From the NCBI RefSeq assembly GCF_001005295.1, contig NZ_LBMK01000001.1, positions 66,649 to 130,648 on the forward strand: a stretch of 64,000 bases of DNA, given 5' to 3'. The DNA is from Streptomyces yangpuensis (lineage in GTDB: Bacteria; Actinomycetota; Actinomycetes; Streptomycetales; Streptomycetaceae). Made by a program: the position numbers and the translations under genes. The notes below the pieces were generated by a model. The model worked only from the letters and a program-made list of their open reading frames with translations. It was not told where the DNA came from and did no database searches. Positions 16,149 through 25,595 of this stretch are shown piece by piece. The stretch's first letter is position 1, and every line of letters starts with the position of its first letter.

Positions 16149-17933
16149 GTGACTACTACCGCCTCCCACCACCTCTCACCTGCCTTCCCCGGCCGTGCCC
16201 CGTGGGGCACCGCCAGCAAGCTGCGTGCCTGGCAGCAGGGAGCGCTGGACCGCTATATCCAGAACCAGCCCCGGGACTTCCTCGCCGTCGCGACCCCCGG
16301 CGCAGGCAAGACCACCTTCGCCCTGACCCTCGCCTCCTGGCTGCTGCACCACCACGTGGTGCAGCAGGTGACCGTCGTCGCGCCCACCGAGCACCTGAAG
16401 AAGCAGTGGGCGGAGGCGGCGGCCCGGATAGGCATCCGGCTGGACCCCGAGTACTCCGCCGGCCCGCTCAGCAAGGACTACCACGGCGTCGCCGTCACCT
16501 ACGCCGGTGTCGGCGTACGTCCCATGCTCCACCGCAACCGCTGCGAGCAGCGCAAGACCCTGGTGATCCTCGACGAGATCCACCACGCCGGCGACTCGAA
16601 GTCCTGGGGCGAGGCCTGCCTGGAGGCGTTCGACCCGGCGACCCGGCGGCTCGCGCTGACCGGTACGCCCTTCCGGTCCGACACCAACCCCATCCCGTTC
16701 GTCACCTACGAAGAGGGCAACGACGGGATCCGGCGGTCCTCCGCCGACTACACCTACGGCTACGGCAACGCGCTCGGCGACGGCGTCGTCCGGCCGGTCA
16801 TCTTCCTCTCCTACAGCGGCAACATGCGCTGGCGGACCAAGGCCGGCGACGAGATCGCGGCGCGGCTCGGCGAGCCGATGACCAAGGACGCCATCTCGCA
16901 GGCCTGGCGCACCGCCCTGGACCCGCGCGGCGACTGGATGCCCAACGTGCTGCGCGCCGCCGACCAGCGCCTCACGGAGGTCCGCAAGGGCATCCCGGAC
17001 GCGGGCGGCCTCGTCATCGCCTCCGATCAGGACTCGGCGCGCGCGTACGCCAAGCTCATCCGGGAGATCACCGGGACGAAGCCGACCCTGGTGCTCTCCG
17101 ACGACACCGGGGCGTCGAAGAACATCGACACCTTCAGCGCGAACCAGGACCGCTGGATGGTCGCGGTCCGCATGGTGTCCGAGGGCGTCGACGTACCGCG
17201 CCTCGCGGTCGGCGTGTACGCGACCACGATCTCCACCCCGCTGTTCTTCGCCCAGGCCGTCGGACGTTTCGTGCGTTCGCGCAGGCGCGGCGAGACGGCC
17301 TCCGTGTTCCTTCCGACCATCCCCTACCTCCTCGGCTTCGCCAACGAGATGGAGGTCGAGCGCGACCACGTGCTCGACAAGCCGAAGAAGCAGGGCGAGG
17401 AGGACCCGTACGCCGAGTCCGAGAAGGAGATGGACGAGGCGAACCGGCAGGAGGACGAGGACACCGGCGAGGACGAGCAGATGTCCTTCGAGGCGCTGGA
17501 GTCCGACGCCGTCTTCGACCGCGTGCTCTACGACGGGGCCGAGTTCGGCATGCAGGCGCACCCGGGCAGCGAGGAGGAGCAGGACTACCTCGGCATCCCC
17601 GGCCTGCTGGAGCCCGACCAGGTGCAGATGCTGCTGCAGAAGCGGCAGTCCCGGCAGATCGCGCACAGCCGGCGCAAGCCGGACACCGAGGCGGACCTGC
17701 TGGAGCTGCCCGCCGACCGACGGCCCGTGGTTTCCCACAAGGAACTGCTGGAGCTGCGCAAGTCGCTCAACACGATGGTGGGCGCGTATGTCCACCAGAG
17801 CGGGAAGCCGCACGGGGTGATCCACACGGAGCTGCGCCGCGTCTGCGGCGGGCCGCCGAGCGCGGAGGCGACGGCGGGGCAGATCCGCGAGCGCATCAAG
17901 AAGGTCCAGGAGTGGGCCACCCGTATGCGGTGA
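16149..17933 (+). CDS. DEAD/DEAH-box superfamily 2 helicase
   Basis: 594 residues with a GTG start. Motif I is ATPGAGKTT (about residues 49-57), motif Ia VVAPTEHLKKQW, motif II DEIHH (a DEAH-like box) and motif III GTPFRSD. The C-terminal RecA lobe has SEGVDVPRLAVGVYAT and QAVGRFVRS (motifs V and VI). Residues about 405-440 are very acidic (EKEMDEANRQEDEDTGEDEQ). The motif set resembles RadD/type III restriction-like helicases. It is a single gene with its own terminator and no methylase or nuclease neighbour, so a housekeeping DNA or RNA remodelling role is as likely as defence. Confidence 0.9.
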   Translation: MTTTASHHLSPAFPGRAPWGTASKLRAWQQGALDRYIQNQPRDFLAVATPGAGKTTFALTLASWLLHHHVVQQVTVVAPTEHLKKQWAEAAARIGIRLDPEYSAGPLSKDYHGVAVTYAGVGVRPMLHRNRCEQRKTLVILDEIHHAGDSKSWGEACLEAFDPATRRLALTGTPFRSDTNPIPFVTYEEGNDGIRRSSADYTYGYGNALGDGVVRPVIFLSYSGNMRWRTKAGDEIAARLGEPMTKDAISQAWRTALDPRGDWMPNVLRAADQRLTEVRKGIPDAGGLVIASDQDSARAYAKLIREITGTKPTLVLSDDTGASKNIDTFSANQDRWMVAVRMVSEGVDVPRLAVGVYATTISTPLFFAQAVGRFVRSRRRGETASVFLPTIPYLLGFANEMEVERDHVLDKPKKQGEEDPYAESEKEMDEANRQEDEDTGEDEQMSFEALESDAVFDRVLYDGAEFGMQAHPGSEEEQDYLGIPGLLEPDQVQMLLQKRQSRQIAHSRRKPDTEADLLELPADRRPVVSHKELLELRKSLNTMVGAYVHQSGKPHGVIHTELRRVCGGPPSAEATAGQIRERIKKVQEWATRMR

Positions 17934-18013
17934 GTGCCAGGAGCGCCCGGAGTGTCGTGTGTGCGGCGAGTGCCGTATGTGCGGTGGGTTCGGTGGGTTC
18001 GCCCAGAATGGAG

Positions 18014-18049
18014 GACGGGGTCCGTGCGGAGGTTCGCACGGACCCCGTC
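18014..18049 (+). terminator. strong hairpin terminator downstream of the helicase gene
   Basis: A perfect 15-bp stem (GACGGGGTCCGTGCG at 18014-18028, complement at 18035-18049) with a 6-base loop GAGGTT, followed by CCCGTTCCGTCGTTT. It ends the helicase transcript. Confidence 0.75.
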
Positions 18050-18335
18050 CCCGTTCCGTCGTTTCCGCATCCGTGCGAATCGTTGTCACGAAACGACACT
18101 TGAGCCGATCAGGAAACGGCACAAACAGGTAGCACGCGCCCGGATTCTGGACGAGCCCTTCCGCTGAGCGGACCTGCTCGCTACATTCCCCGCATCGAAC
18201 GCACCGTGGCAGCGCCGCCGCGGGAGCGCAGCCGGTGCAATGGCCGCTACCGGCGGCCTCTCCTGTGCGCCGCCGTGGGACCGGCGCGCGCCACCCCGAG
18301 AGTCACCGCCGCTCACCGAAAGAGGGAGAGGCGTC
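18050..18335. other. intergenic region upstream of the IclR gene
   Basis: The stretch from the helicase stop (17933) to 18335 has no gene. Before the terminator it holds short GTGTGCGG/GGTGGGTTCG repeats. After it, CGTTGTCACGAAACG (about 18083-18097) is a loose dyad that could be an IclR-type operator. A GAGGGAGAGG ribosome site precedes the GTG at 18336. Confidence 0.35.
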
Positions 18336-18977
18336 GTGACCGCGGAAACCTCCCAGACGCTCGACAGAGGGCTCAGGGTCCTCAAACTGCTCGCCGACAC
18401 CGACCACGGTCTGACCGTCACCGAGCTCTCCAACCGCCTCGGCGTCAACCGCACGGTCGTCTACCGGCTCCTCGCCACGCTCGAACAGCACGCCCTGGTC
18501 CGCCGTGACCTAGGCGGCCGGGCGCGGGTCGGGCTCGGGGTGCTGCGGCTGGGCCGGCAGGTCCACCCCCTCGTACGCGAGGCGGCCCTGCCCGCGCTGC
18601 GCTCCCTGGCCGAGGACATAGGCGCCACCGCGCACCTGACCCTCGTCGACGGCACCGAGGCGCTCGCCGTCGCCGTCGTGGAGCCGACCTGGACGGACTA
18701 CCACGTGGCCTACCGGGCCGGCTTCCGTCACCCGCTGGACCGGGGCGCGGCAGGGCGGGCCATTCTGGCCGCCCGTCAGGGCTCCCTCATCGAGCCGGGG
18801 TACACGCTGACCCACGGCGAACTCGAAGCGGGTGCCAGTGGGGCCGCGGCGCCGCTGGTGGGCATCAGCGGGCTGGAGGGGAGCGTCGGCGTGGTCATGC
18901 TCGCCGACGCCGTGCCGGAGCGGGTGGGGCCGCGGGTGGTGGATGCGGCGCGGGAGGTCGCCGACGCCCTTCGCTAG
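18336..18977 (+). CDS. IclR-family transcriptional regulator
   Basis: 213 residues from GTG 18336, chosen because AGAGGGAGAGG precedes it; an upstream in-frame ATG at 18240 would add an unlikely tail. The N-terminal winged helix-turn-helix (TLDRGLRVLKLLADTDHGLTVTELSNRL, quoted in part; then NRTVVYRLLATLEQHALV) is followed by an IclR effector domain (ALRSLAEDIGATAHLTL, GAAGRAILAA). IclR proteins bind small metabolites and regulate catabolic or developmental genes. No catabolic gene is adjacent, so the target is unknown. The effector domain is a little shorter than usual (family length 240-260). Confidence 0.88.
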   Translation: MTAETSQTLDRGLRVLKLLADTDHGLTVTELSNRLGVNRTVVYRLLATLEQHALVRRDLGGRARVGLGVLRLGRQVHPLVREAALPALRSLAEDIGATAHLTLVDGTEALAVAVVEPTWTDYHVAYRAGFRHPLDRGAAGRAILAARQGSLIEPGYTLTHGELEAGASGAAAPLVGISGLEGSVGVVMLADAVPERVGPRVVDAAREVADALR

Positions 18978-19046
18978 GCCGCGGGCTGGGCGGACACCGC
19001 CGGGTGCGGGTTCGCTGCCGGGTGCGTCGCCGTTGCGGGGGCGCTG

Positions 19047-19133
19047 CCCCCGGCCCCCGCGCCTCAATCGCCGGCGGGGCTGAATGAGCGGGGCTCCGCC
19101 CCGGGCCCCGCGCCTCAAGCTCCGGCGGGGCTG
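19047..19133 (+). repeat. two copies of a dispersed GC-rich intergenic element
   Basis: Copies at about 19047-19082 and 19098-19133 share the core CGCGCCTCAA...CCGGCGGGGCTG, each preceded by a CCCCCGG/GGGGCCC hairpin-prone stretch. Related copies occur at about 34772-34843 (inverted pair), 41146-41180 and 58033-58050. All lie just downstream of genes. They look like a streptomycete REP-like or terminator-associated repeat family. Confidence 0.75.
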
Positions 19134-19177
19134 GATGGTGCGTGGGGCTGGTGGGGTCGGGCGGATAGATTGGGCGG

Positions 19178-19975
19178 GTGCTTCCTCGTCTGACTCGTCT
19201 GCCGCGTCCTGCCGCCCTGGCCGTCTGTGCCGTGCCCGTGCTCGGGCTGTTCGCCGCGGCGGCCTTCGCGCCGCTGCCCTTCGTGGTCGCCGTACCCGGG
19301 CTCACGGCCGACGTGCTGGGGTCCGACCAGGGCAAGCCCGTCATCACCGTCTCCGGGGCGCCGGTCCGGGACACCAAGGGGCAGCTGCGGATGACCACCA
19401 TCCGGGCCACCGGGCCGTCCTCGACGATGACGCTGCCCGAGCTCGTCGGCCACTGGTTCAAGACCGATCAGGCGGTCATGCCGCGGGAGGCGGTCTATTC
19501 GTCCGGCGGCAGCGACGAGGAGATCGAGAAGCACAATCTGGAGGAAATGGCCAGGTCGCAGTCGGCCGCCGCCGACGCCGCCCTCGGCTTCCTGCACAAG
19601 GACCCCAAGGACGTGAAGGTCGACCTCAACCTCGCCGACGTCGGCGGCCCGAGCGCCGGGCTCCTCTTCTCCCTCGGCATCATCGACAAGCTCGACGGCG
19701 ACGGCAGCGGCGGCGACCTCACCGGCGGACGCAGCATCGCCGGCACGGGCACCATCACCGCCGACGGCAAGGTCGGCGCCGTCGGCGGTGTGGCTCTGAA
19801 GACGCAGGCCGCGCGGCGGGACGGGGCCAGCGTGTTCCTCGTACCGAGGGACGAGTGCGGGGACGCGCAGTCGGAGCTGCCCGAGGGGCTGCAGCTCGTT
19901 CCGGTCACTTCGCTGACGGATGCGGTGAACGCTCTTCGCGCGCTGAACCGGGGAGAGCCCGCCCCGTCCTGCTGA
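19178..19975 (+). CDS. membrane-anchored Lon-type (S16) serine protease, YlbL-like but lacking a PDZ domain
   Basis: 265 residues from a GTG. An N-terminal membrane helix (ALAVCAVPVLGLFAAAAFAPL, quoted in part) is followed by an extracytoplasmic region and a Lon proteolytic domain with GGPSAG (catalytic Ser at about residue 156) and the Lys in GGVALKTQAA about 40 residues later. This is the Ser-Lys dyad of S16 proteases. YlbL-type relatives are about 340-370 residues with a PDZ domain before the protease domain; here no PDZ sequence is evident. The last 71 bases overlap the antisense 3' end of the MFS gene, so the two transcripts converge. Confidence 0.85.
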   Translation: MLPRLTRLPRPAALAVCAVPVLGLFAAAAFAPLPFVVAVPGLTADVLGSDQGKPVITVSGAPVRDTKGQLRMTTIRATGPSSTMTLPELVGHWFKTDQAVMPREAVYSSGGSDEEIEKHNLEEMARSQSAAADAALGFLHKDPKDVKVDLNLADVGGPSAGLLFSLGIIDKLDGDGSGGDLTGGRSIAGTGTITADGKVGAVGGVALKTQAARRDGASVFLVPRDECGDAQSELPEGLQLVPVTSLTDAVNALRALNRGEPAPSC

Positions 19976-21248
19976 CGTCCGGGTCCCGCTCCCGGTCCAT
20001 CCCGCGCCACGCCGGGAAGACCATCGGCGCGAGCGTCGTGAGCAGGTACGTGCCGCCGAAGAGCAGCAGCGCCGTGCCCACCCCCAGGCCGCCCGTGAGC
20101 AGGCCCGCCGCCAGGCCGCCCATCGGCATGGTCAGCTCGCAGCCCGCCGTGGTCACCCCCGCGACCCGGCTGCGCAGTTCCTCCGGGACCCGCTCGTACA
20201 TGACCGTGGACAGGATCGGGTTCAGCATGCCCGCGCCCAGGCCGGCCAGCGCCATCGTCACCGCGAGCGGCAGCGTCGTGTCGGTGAGGGCGGCCACCAC
20301 GTACCGGGTCGCGCCGGAGAGCAGGAAGGCCGCAGCGAACACCGCGCGGCGCGGGAACCGCTCGCCCCACATCCCGTAGAGCAGGGCGCCCAGCAGGGCG
20401 AAGCCGCCGAAGAGGGAGATCATCAGGCCGATCGTGGTGGCGCCGCCGAGGACGTCCCGGCCGTGCACGGGCAGCAGGACCGAGGACCAGCCCTGGTCCA
20501 GGCCGTTGGTCATCATGACCATCACCGTGATGCCCAGCAGCAGCCGGGAGCGGGTCAGGAAGGCCCAGCCCTCGGCGAGTTCGGCGCGGTAGGCGGTGAA
20601 CGAGACCTTGCCCGCGGCCCGTTGCGGCTCGGCGGCGGGGACCCCGCGCAGGAACGCGAGGACGAGCAGCGCCGAGATGCCGAAGGTGGCCGCGTCCAGC
20701 AGCAGGACGGTCTCGGCGCCGAACGCCGCGATCAGTACGCCGGCCACCGCGGCCCCGATCATCCGCGCCCCGCGCGAGACCGCGTCGTAGAGACTGGCGG
20801 CCCGCGTGAGGGTGGTACCGGCGTGCTCGGCGAGGTCGGGCAGGAGCACGCCCCGGGCGGTCAGCCCGGGGGTGTGCACGAGGCCGCCGACGGCCATCAG
20901 CGCGCACAGCATCCAGAACTCCAGCACGCCCAGGTGGTGCAGCAGCGGGATCGCGCCGACGGACAGGCCGCAGATCAGGTCGGAGGCGGCGGAGACCCGC
21001 CGACGGCCGAGCCGGTCGATGACCGGTCCGCCGACCAGGGCGGCCACGATGACGGGCAGGGTGGCGCAGAAGGCGACGACCCCGGCCCGGCCGGCGCTGC
21101 CCGTGGTCTGCAGCACGAACCACGGGACGCCGATCAGGGTGAGTGAACTGCCGGCGATGGAGACGGTGTTGGCGGCCAGGACGGCGACCAGCGGGCGCCG
21201 GCCCGCGGGGCGTAAGGCCTGGCTGCGGGCACGGTCGGCGCAGGGCAC
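19905..21248 (-). CDS. MFS transporter, second gene of a regulator-exporter operon
   Basis: 447 residues, start ATG at 21248. Twelve hydrophobic segments and the motif-A loop VIDRLGRRRVSAAS identify a major facilitator; the layout resembles the drug-export or enterobactin-exporter (EntS-like) group. It follows the ArsR-like regulator gene by 58 bases on the same strand and is probably controlled by it. The final 24 residues (ending ERSPHPSAK) are encoded opposite the end of the S16 protease gene. Confidence 0.87.
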   Translation of the reverse strand: MPCADRARSQALRPAGRRPLVAVLAANTVSIAGSSLTLIGVPWFVLQTTGSAGRAGVVAFCATLPVIVAALVGGPVIDRLGRRRVSAASDLICGLSVGAIPLLHHLGVLEFWMLCALMAVGGLVHTPGLTARGVLLPDLAEHAGTTLTRAASLYDAVSRGARMIGAAVAGVLIAAFGAETVLLLDAATFGISALLVLAFLRGVPAAEPQRAAGKVSFTAYRAELAEGWAFLTRSRLLLGITVMVMMTNGLDQGWSSVLLPVHGRDVLGGATTIGLMISLFGGFALLGALLYGMWGERFPRRAVFAAAFLLSGATRYVVAALTDTTLPLAVTMALAGLGAGMLNPILSTVMYERVPEELRSRVAGVTTAGCELTMPMGGLAAGLLTGGLGVGTALLLFGGTYLLTTLAPMVFPAWRGMDRERDPDVSRTGRALPGSAREERSPHPSAK

Positions 21249-21306
21249 GGCGAACTCCTTCGGTGCGGTGGCGGTAGCGCGGTGCGGCAGGGGCCGCGCG
21301 CGGCTG

Positions 21307-21957
21307 TTACTCGGACGCGGAGCGCGGGAGGACGTGCGTGTGGATGCGGATGGTCCGGGTGTCCTGCGCCTCGGGCAGGTCCCGGTAGCTGTTGACCACG
21401 TCGTGCAGCCGGCCGATCAGTTCCTCGCTCTGCGCCGGCGTCAGGCGCAGGGTGAAGTCGCTGAGGTCGGCGCCGGGTTCCCAGCGGCCCAGCCGGGTCT
21501 GCGCCTCGGAGATCCAGGCGGAGACCTCCTGGCTGTGGTTCGTGGCGACCGCCTGCAGGAAGACGCCGGCCGCGCTGCTCGTGGCCGGGTCGGCGTCGTG
21601 GATCAGCGAGCCGTCGAAGCCGGTGCCCTCGTGCGCGGCCCGCCACCAGCGTTCCCGGCCCTTGCCGTGTCCGACCGCGTCCTCGACGAAGCCGTGCGCG
21701 GCGAGCTGCCGCAGGTGGTAGCTGGTGGATCCGCTGGACTCCCCGAAGCGATCGGCGAGTTGGGAGGCGGTGGCGGGGCCCTTCCGGCGCAGGTCGGCCA
21801 GCAGCTGCATCCGCAGCGGGTGGGCGAGGCCGCGCAGGGCGCGGGCGTCGAGCATGCGGAGGGTGGGCTCCACTGGCTCCCGCCCCGCGGGGGGCGTGTG
21901 CTCGGGACCGCTCTCGCGGCGGCTCTCGGGACGGCTCTGGCGGCGGCTCTCGGGCAT
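21307..21957 (-). CDS. ArsR-like winged helix-turn-helix regulator
   Basis: 216 residues, start ATG at 21957. Residues about 33-95 form the winged helix (LRGLAHPLRMQLLADLRRKG, ATASQLADRFGESSGSTSYHL), as in ArsR/GntR-like repressors of drug exporters. The first 20 residues are an Arg/Ser-rich imperfect repeat (ESRRQSRPESRRESGPE). The C-terminal half is helical and probably binds a ligand. It heads the operon with the MFS exporter. The symmetrical operator at 21974-22028 begins only 17 bases upstream of the start, so autorepression is likely. Confidence 0.86.
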   Translation of the reverse strand: MPESRRQSRPESRRESGPEHTPPAGREPVEPTLRMLDARALRGLAHPLRMQLLADLRRKGPATASQLADRFGESSGSTSYHLRQLAAHGFVEDAVGHGKGRERWWRAAHEGTGFDGSLIHDADPATSSAAGVFLQAVATNHSQEVSAWISEAQTRLGRWEPGADLSDFTLRLTPAQSEELIGRLHDVVNSYRDLPEAQDTRTIRIHTHVLPRSASE

Positions 21958-21973
21958 GCCTCGACCCTAGAGA

Positions 21974-22028
21974 TGCAAAGAGTTCTCTGCAAGGGTTTCT
22001 TTGCAGAGAACTCTTTGCAGAGAAACCC
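21974..22028. promoter_or_regulatory. multi-dyad operator of the ArsR-like/MFS operon
   Basis: A perfect 19-bp inverted repeat: TGCAAAGAGTTCTCTGCAA (21974-21992) and its complement (22001-22019), spaced by 8 bases. Nested in it, TCTTTGCAGAGAA occurs as a direct repeat at 21998-22010 and 22012-22024. A further outer dyad, GGGTTTCT (21993-22000), pairs with AGAAACCC (22021-22028). The 55-base stretch is AT-rich for this genome and lies between two divergently oriented promoters' worth of sequence upstream of the regulator and just after the lrp stop. It can bind several repressor dimers in tandem, or as RNA form alternative hairpins. Confidence 0.75.
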
Positions 22029-22035
22029 GTCCGCG

Positions 22036-22518
22036 TCACTGGGCCCGGTTGTCGTCCTCGGCGGCCTGCGCCACCAGCGGGATGATCCGGAAGGGCACCG
22101 GGTTCTCCATCACGATCGCCGTCGAGGCCCGGACGATCCCGTCGAAGCCGACGACGCGGTCGATCACCCGCTGGAGATCGGCGTTCGAGCGGGCCACCAG
22201 CCGGCACAGCATGTCGCCGTGCCCGGTGGTGGTGTGCAGCTCCAGCACCTCCGGGACCCCGTCCAGGTGCGCCCGTACGTCGGCCCCCTGCCCCTGCTTG
22301 ATCTCCAGCGTGGCGAACGCGGTCACCGGATACCCGAGCGCGGTCGGGTCGACCTGCGGGCCGAACCCGCGGATGACCCCGCTGGACTGCAGCCGGTCCA
22401 GGCGCGCCTGCACCGTCCCGCGGGCCACGCCCAGCCGGCGCGAGGCCTCCAGCACCCCTATCCGGGGCTCGCGGGCCAGCAGGACGATGAGCCGGCCGTC
22501 GAGTTCGTCGATGCCCAT
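22036..22518 (-). CDS. Lrp/AsnC-family regulator, divergent from hppD
   Basis: 160 residues, start ATG at 22518. The N-terminal helix-turn-helix (GIDELDGRLIVLLAREPRIG, VLEASRRLGVARGTVQARLDRL in part) is followed by an AsnC/RAM ligand domain (GYPVTAFATLEI, TGHGDMLCRLVARSNADLQRV). Such proteins sense amino acids. Divergent placement 141 bases from hppD, with a dyad between, makes control of tyrosine degradation the simplest role; this is inference from context. Confidence 0.9.
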   Translation of the reverse strand: MGIDELDGRLIVLLAREPRIGVLEASRRLGVARGTVQARLDRLQSSGVIRGFGPQVDPTALGYPVTAFATLEIKQGQGADVRAHLDGVPEVLELHTTTGHGDMLCRLVARSNADLQRVIDRVVGFDGIVRASTAIVMENPVPFRIIPLVAQAAEDDNRAQ

Positions 22519-22587
22519 GGACGCCTCCGGGTGCCCACGCGTGCCCGTGGGTGGTCATAGTGCACAGATGTTTCAGCCATCCTCTGA

Positions 22588-23814
<1,227 letters not shown>

Positions 23815-23832
23815 GGCCGCACGCGTGCCTTC

Positions 23833-23858
23833 AGGCCCCCGGCCCCGGCCGGGGGCCT
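23833..23858 (+). terminator. hairpin terminator of hppD
   Basis: AGGCCCCCGGCC (23833-23844) is perfectly complementary to 23847-23858; the effective loop is 4-6 bases. It lies 18 bases after the hppD stop and can also serve the convergent TPR gene. Confidence 0.65.
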
Positions 23859-23996
23859 CGGGCTGCCGTCGGCCCGGTGCGTGTACGGATACGCCGCCGC
23901 GTGGTGCCCTCCGGAGGGGAGTGGGCCGGCGCGGCGCCCGCCCACGCGCCGGGCCGCACGCGCGGCCCTTCGGCTGTGACCGCCTGGCCGGGTTCG

Positions 23997-25499
23997 TCAG
24001 CGGCGGGACGGTGACGGGGACGGTGACGGGGACGGCTTCGGCGTGGGGTTCGGCTTCGGGAGTTCCGGCTCGACCCATGGCGTGACCGGCTGCAGGTGCT
24101 CCGGGCCGCCCGGCGGCGGCTGTCCGATCGACGCCAGCGCCTCCTTCGCCAGCGGCCCCCGCACCGGCGAGAAGTGCGGGTTCGTCCGCAGCGCCTCCTG
24201 CAGGTGCCGCCGCGCCCCCGCCTCGTCACCGAGCGCCCGCTCGATCATCGCCCGGTGGTAGGCGAAGTCCGCACTGCGAAGCCCCGGCTCCGTCGCCTTC
24301 TTCGCGTACTCCAGGGCCGCCGTGTGGTCGCCCGCCCGGTGCAGCGCCCACCCCAGCGCGTCCGCGACCTGCATGCTCTTGTGCCGCTCCCACTCCTGCG
24401 ACAGCCGCCGCACCGCCGCCGCCGGATCCCCGTGGTCCGCCTCGTACAGGCCCAGGACCACGTCGTCGTCCACCCCGTTCGCACCGTCCCGGGCCGCCAG
24501 CGTCGCCACCGCGGCGTACTGCTCGCGCGCCTCCTGCACCCGCCCCAGCGACTCCAGCAGCTCACCCAGCTCCCGCGCCAGCTGCGGCACCGGGGTCCGC
24601 CCCAGCGCCATCCGGTAGTCCCGCACCGCCTCCCCGCCGCGCCCCAGCGCCCCCAGCGCCCGGGCCCGGCCCGCCCGGGCCTCCCCCTGCGCCGGATCCG
24701 TCCGCAGCGCCCCCTCGTACTGCCGCAGCGCCTCCGCCGCGTCGCCCCGCTCCCAGGACAGCTCCCCGAGCCGGAACAACGCGTACGCCTTCTCCGCAGG
24801 GGACTGCGCCGAGGCCGCCGCCGACTCCATCGACACCACCGCGTCCTCGCGCCAGCCGCGGTCCCGGTACACCTGCGAGGCCCGGACGTGCGCCGCCAGC
24901 CCCGGCCGCAGCTCCAGCAGCAGCTCCATCGCCTTCTGGGCGCCCTTGTAGTCGCCGAGCCCCGTGTACGCGTCCACCAGCACCGGGTACGCCGTCCACC
25001 GCTTCGGCGACTGCGCCCGTACCAGCTCGCCCCACTTCCTGGCCGTCCCGAAGTCCCGCCGGGCATTGGCCAGCGCGCCCATGCCCGTCATGGCCTCGAA
25101 GTTGCCCTTCTCCGCCGGACGCACCTCCAGCGACCGCTTCAGCGCCTTCTCCGCCTTCGGGTACCAGGCCGGATCCGCGGTCCGCCGCGCCTGTTCGAGA
25201 TAGGCGGAGCCCAGGACCGCCCACGACGCTTCGTCGTCGGCGTGCGCCGCGACCCACTTCTCCCGGTCCGCCACCAGCGCCACCACGTCCGTCGCCGAGG
25301 CCGGCGCACCCATGCCCACCGCCGAAGCGGCGCGTTCGCTCGGCCCCGGCGGGCGCGCGTCGTCACCGGTCCGGGCCGGCCGGATCAACAGGGCCCCGGC
25401 GATCAGGACCACCGCCACCCCGGCGGCCACGAGCGTCTTGCGGCCGGTGAAGGTCACGGGCGGCGCCGGCGTCTGCGAATCCTCGTCGATACGGTCCAT
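23997..25499 (-). CDS. membrane-anchored tetratricopeptide-repeat protein
   Basis: 500 residues from ATG 25499 (MDRIDEDSQTP), chosen because the frame upstream runs antisense into the oxidase gene. One membrane helix (TLVAAGVAVVLIAGALLI, residues about 20-37) is followed by at least eight TPR-like helix pairs (KAEKALKRSLEVRP, DAAEALRQYEGALRTDPAQ, GARRHLQEALRTNPHF). The end is a Pro/Ser repeat (PKPNPTPKPSPSPSPSPS). It is probably an extracytoplasmic scaffold for protein complexes. It is divergent from the GlcD-like gene with a 96-base gap. The partner is unknown. Confidence 0.85.
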   Translation of the reverse strand: MDRIDEDSQTPAPPVTFTGRKTLVAAGVAVVLIAGALLIRPARTGDDARPPGPSERAASAVGMGAPASATDVVALVADREKWVAAHADDEASWAVLGSAYLEQARRTADPAWYPKAEKALKRSLEVRPAEKGNFEAMTGMGALANARRDFGTARKWGELVRAQSPKRWTAYPVLVDAYTGLGDYKGAQKAMELLLELRPGLAAHVRASQVYRDRGWREDAVVSMESAAASAQSPAEKAYALFRLGELSWERGDAAEALRQYEGALRTDPAQGEARAGRARALGALGRGGEAVRDYRMALGRTPVPQLARELGELLESLGRVQEAREQYAAVATLAARDGANGVDDDVVLGLYEADHGDPAAAVRRLSQEWERHKSMQVADALGWALHRAGDHTAALEYAKKATEPGLRSADFAYHRAMIERALGDEAGARRHLQEALRTNPHFSPVRGPLAKEALASIGQPPPGGPEHLQPVTPWVEPELPKPNPTPKPSPSPSPSPSRR

Positions 25500-25595
25500 G
25501 GGGTCACTGTGCGTCAATATGAAGAGCGCGCCGAGGTGTCCGAAGACGTGCGCGGGCGTGTTCACACCGATGGCCCCGGCTGCCACGCTGGCCCC

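Noticed and set aside
16149..17933. Defence system built around the SF2 helicase
   Set aside because: The gene is isolated between its own promoter and a strong terminator, with no nuclease or methylase partner next to it.
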